A stretch of 64,000 bases of DNA from Sphingobium lignivorans (GTDB lineage: Bacteria; Pseudomonadota; Alphaproteobacteria; Sphingomonadales; Sphingomonadaceae): the NCBI RefSeq assembly GCF_014203955.1, contig NZ_JACHKA010000001.1:806001-870000 (forward strand). The letters run 5' to 3'. Shown here piece by piece: positions 63,609 through 64,000 of this stretch. Under the pieces are notes generated by a model. It did not search any database and was not told the DNA's origin. It was given only the letters and a program-made list of their open reading frames with translations. The translations under genes were made by a program, and so were the position numbers. Every line of letters starts with the position of its first letter. The first letter of the stretch is position 1.

Positions 63609-64000
63609 ATGGCAACCATCGAATCCGCGACCGAAAAAGGCCTCCAGGCGCGGATCGTCGATGCGCTGGTCCATCGGATCGGGAAGGATGCGCAGGCGGC
63701 GCTGCCCCATGACTGGCTCGCCGCCACTATCTATGCCTTGCGGGACGACATCATCGAGCGATGGATGATCTCGTCCAAGGCGGCGCATGCTGCAGGTGCG
63801 AAAAGAGTCTATTATCTCAGCCTCGAGTTCCTCATCGGACGCCTGCTGCGCGACGCGCTGAGCAATCTGGGCGTCTCGGAGGAAGTGCGGGCGGCGCTGG
63901 CCGAGCATGGCGTCGACCTTGACGAGATCGAGGAGATCGAGCCCGATGCGGCATTGGGCAATGGCGGCCTGGGCCGGCTTGCCGCCTGCTTCATGGAAAG
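63609..64000 (+). CDS. glgP: Glycogen/maltodextrin phosphorylase, N-terminal part (cut by window edge)
   Basis: The first 130 residues of a GT35 phosphorylase, which releases glucose-1-phosphate from glycogen. [15 protein letters not shown] and [19 protein letters not shown] are highly conserved phosphorylase motifs. ATG 63609 starts the protein; the frame is open to the window end. The catalytic and PLP regions are outside the window. Confidence 0.94.
   Translation, partial: MATIESATEKGLQARIVDALVHRIGKDAQAALPHDWLAATIYALRDDIIERWMISSKAAHAAGAKRVYYLSLEFLIGRLLRDALSNLGVSEEVRAALAEHGVDLDEIEEIEPDAALGNGGLGRLAACFME

Overview
The window is GC-rich chromosomal DNA of an alphaproteobacterium, most likely a member of the Sphingomonadales. 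The reasons are TonB-dependent receptors in a carbohydrate locus, a GH68 enzyme without an obvious signal peptide as in Zymomonas, an ectABCD-ask cluster with a MarR-type EctR, and the ctaC-ctaD-ctaB-ctaG-ctaE-DUF983-SURF1-thrC order. I see no prophage, insertion sequence, CRISPR array or integrase. The window cuts a TonB receptor at its left edge and a glycogen phosphorylase at its right edge.

Layout. 1-1.9 kb: end of a TonB receptor and a VIT-family metal transporter. 1.9-9.7 kb: a heavy-metal RND efflux system (adaptor, pump, DUF3240, TolC-type channel) on the minus strand, divergent from its two-component system, with a perfect dyad between them. 9.7-17.9 kb: ectoine/hydroxyectoine synthesis (ectR divergent from ectABCD-ask_ect) plus two MFS transporters. 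17.9-20.4 kb: a MerC-like protein behind a metalloregulator-like dyad, then a double-domain KaiC-like ATPase with a CheY-like receiver. 20.5-31.9 kb: a sugar locus with two exported alpha/beta hydrolases, ROK fructokinase, GH68 enzyme, LacI regulator, MFS permease, TonB receptor and a tannase/feruloyl-esterase-like enzyme. Four near-identical LacI-type operators tie most of its transcription units together. 32-40 kb: DUF885 peptidase-like protein, two RcnB-like proteins flanking a prolyl-4-hydroxylase-like enzyme, an orphan 2Fe-2S subunit, a class II aldolase and a 5'-nucleotidase lipoprotein. 40-45 kb: rpsU, an FKBP, and the tightly overlapped pyrE - small ORF - pdxJ - acpS - lepB - AI-2E-family operon. 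45.3-53.2 kb: the aa3-type cytochrome c oxidase and assembly operon ending in thrC. 53.4-64 kb: housekeeping genes (RNA methyltransferases, ccmAB, phhB, a DNA glycosylase, ferredoxin, tRNA-Tyr), a phospholipase D-like gene, a ThDP-dependent enzyme, a MarR regulator and glgP.

Three genes (ask_ect, the LacI regulator, the phospholipase D-like gene) are each broken by exactly one extra base. In all three the extra base is a G in a GGGCC that would read GGCC in the intact frame. Either all three are pseudogenes, or, more likely, the deposited sequence carries a motif-specific consensus error.

The most interesting system is the 20.5-31.9 kb locus. It combines sucrose/fructan enzymes with up to three predicted exported esterases under a shared LacI-type operator. 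I infer that its natural substrate may be an esterified (acylated or hydroxycinnamoylated) sucrose rather than plain sucrose or levan. This is a hypothesis.
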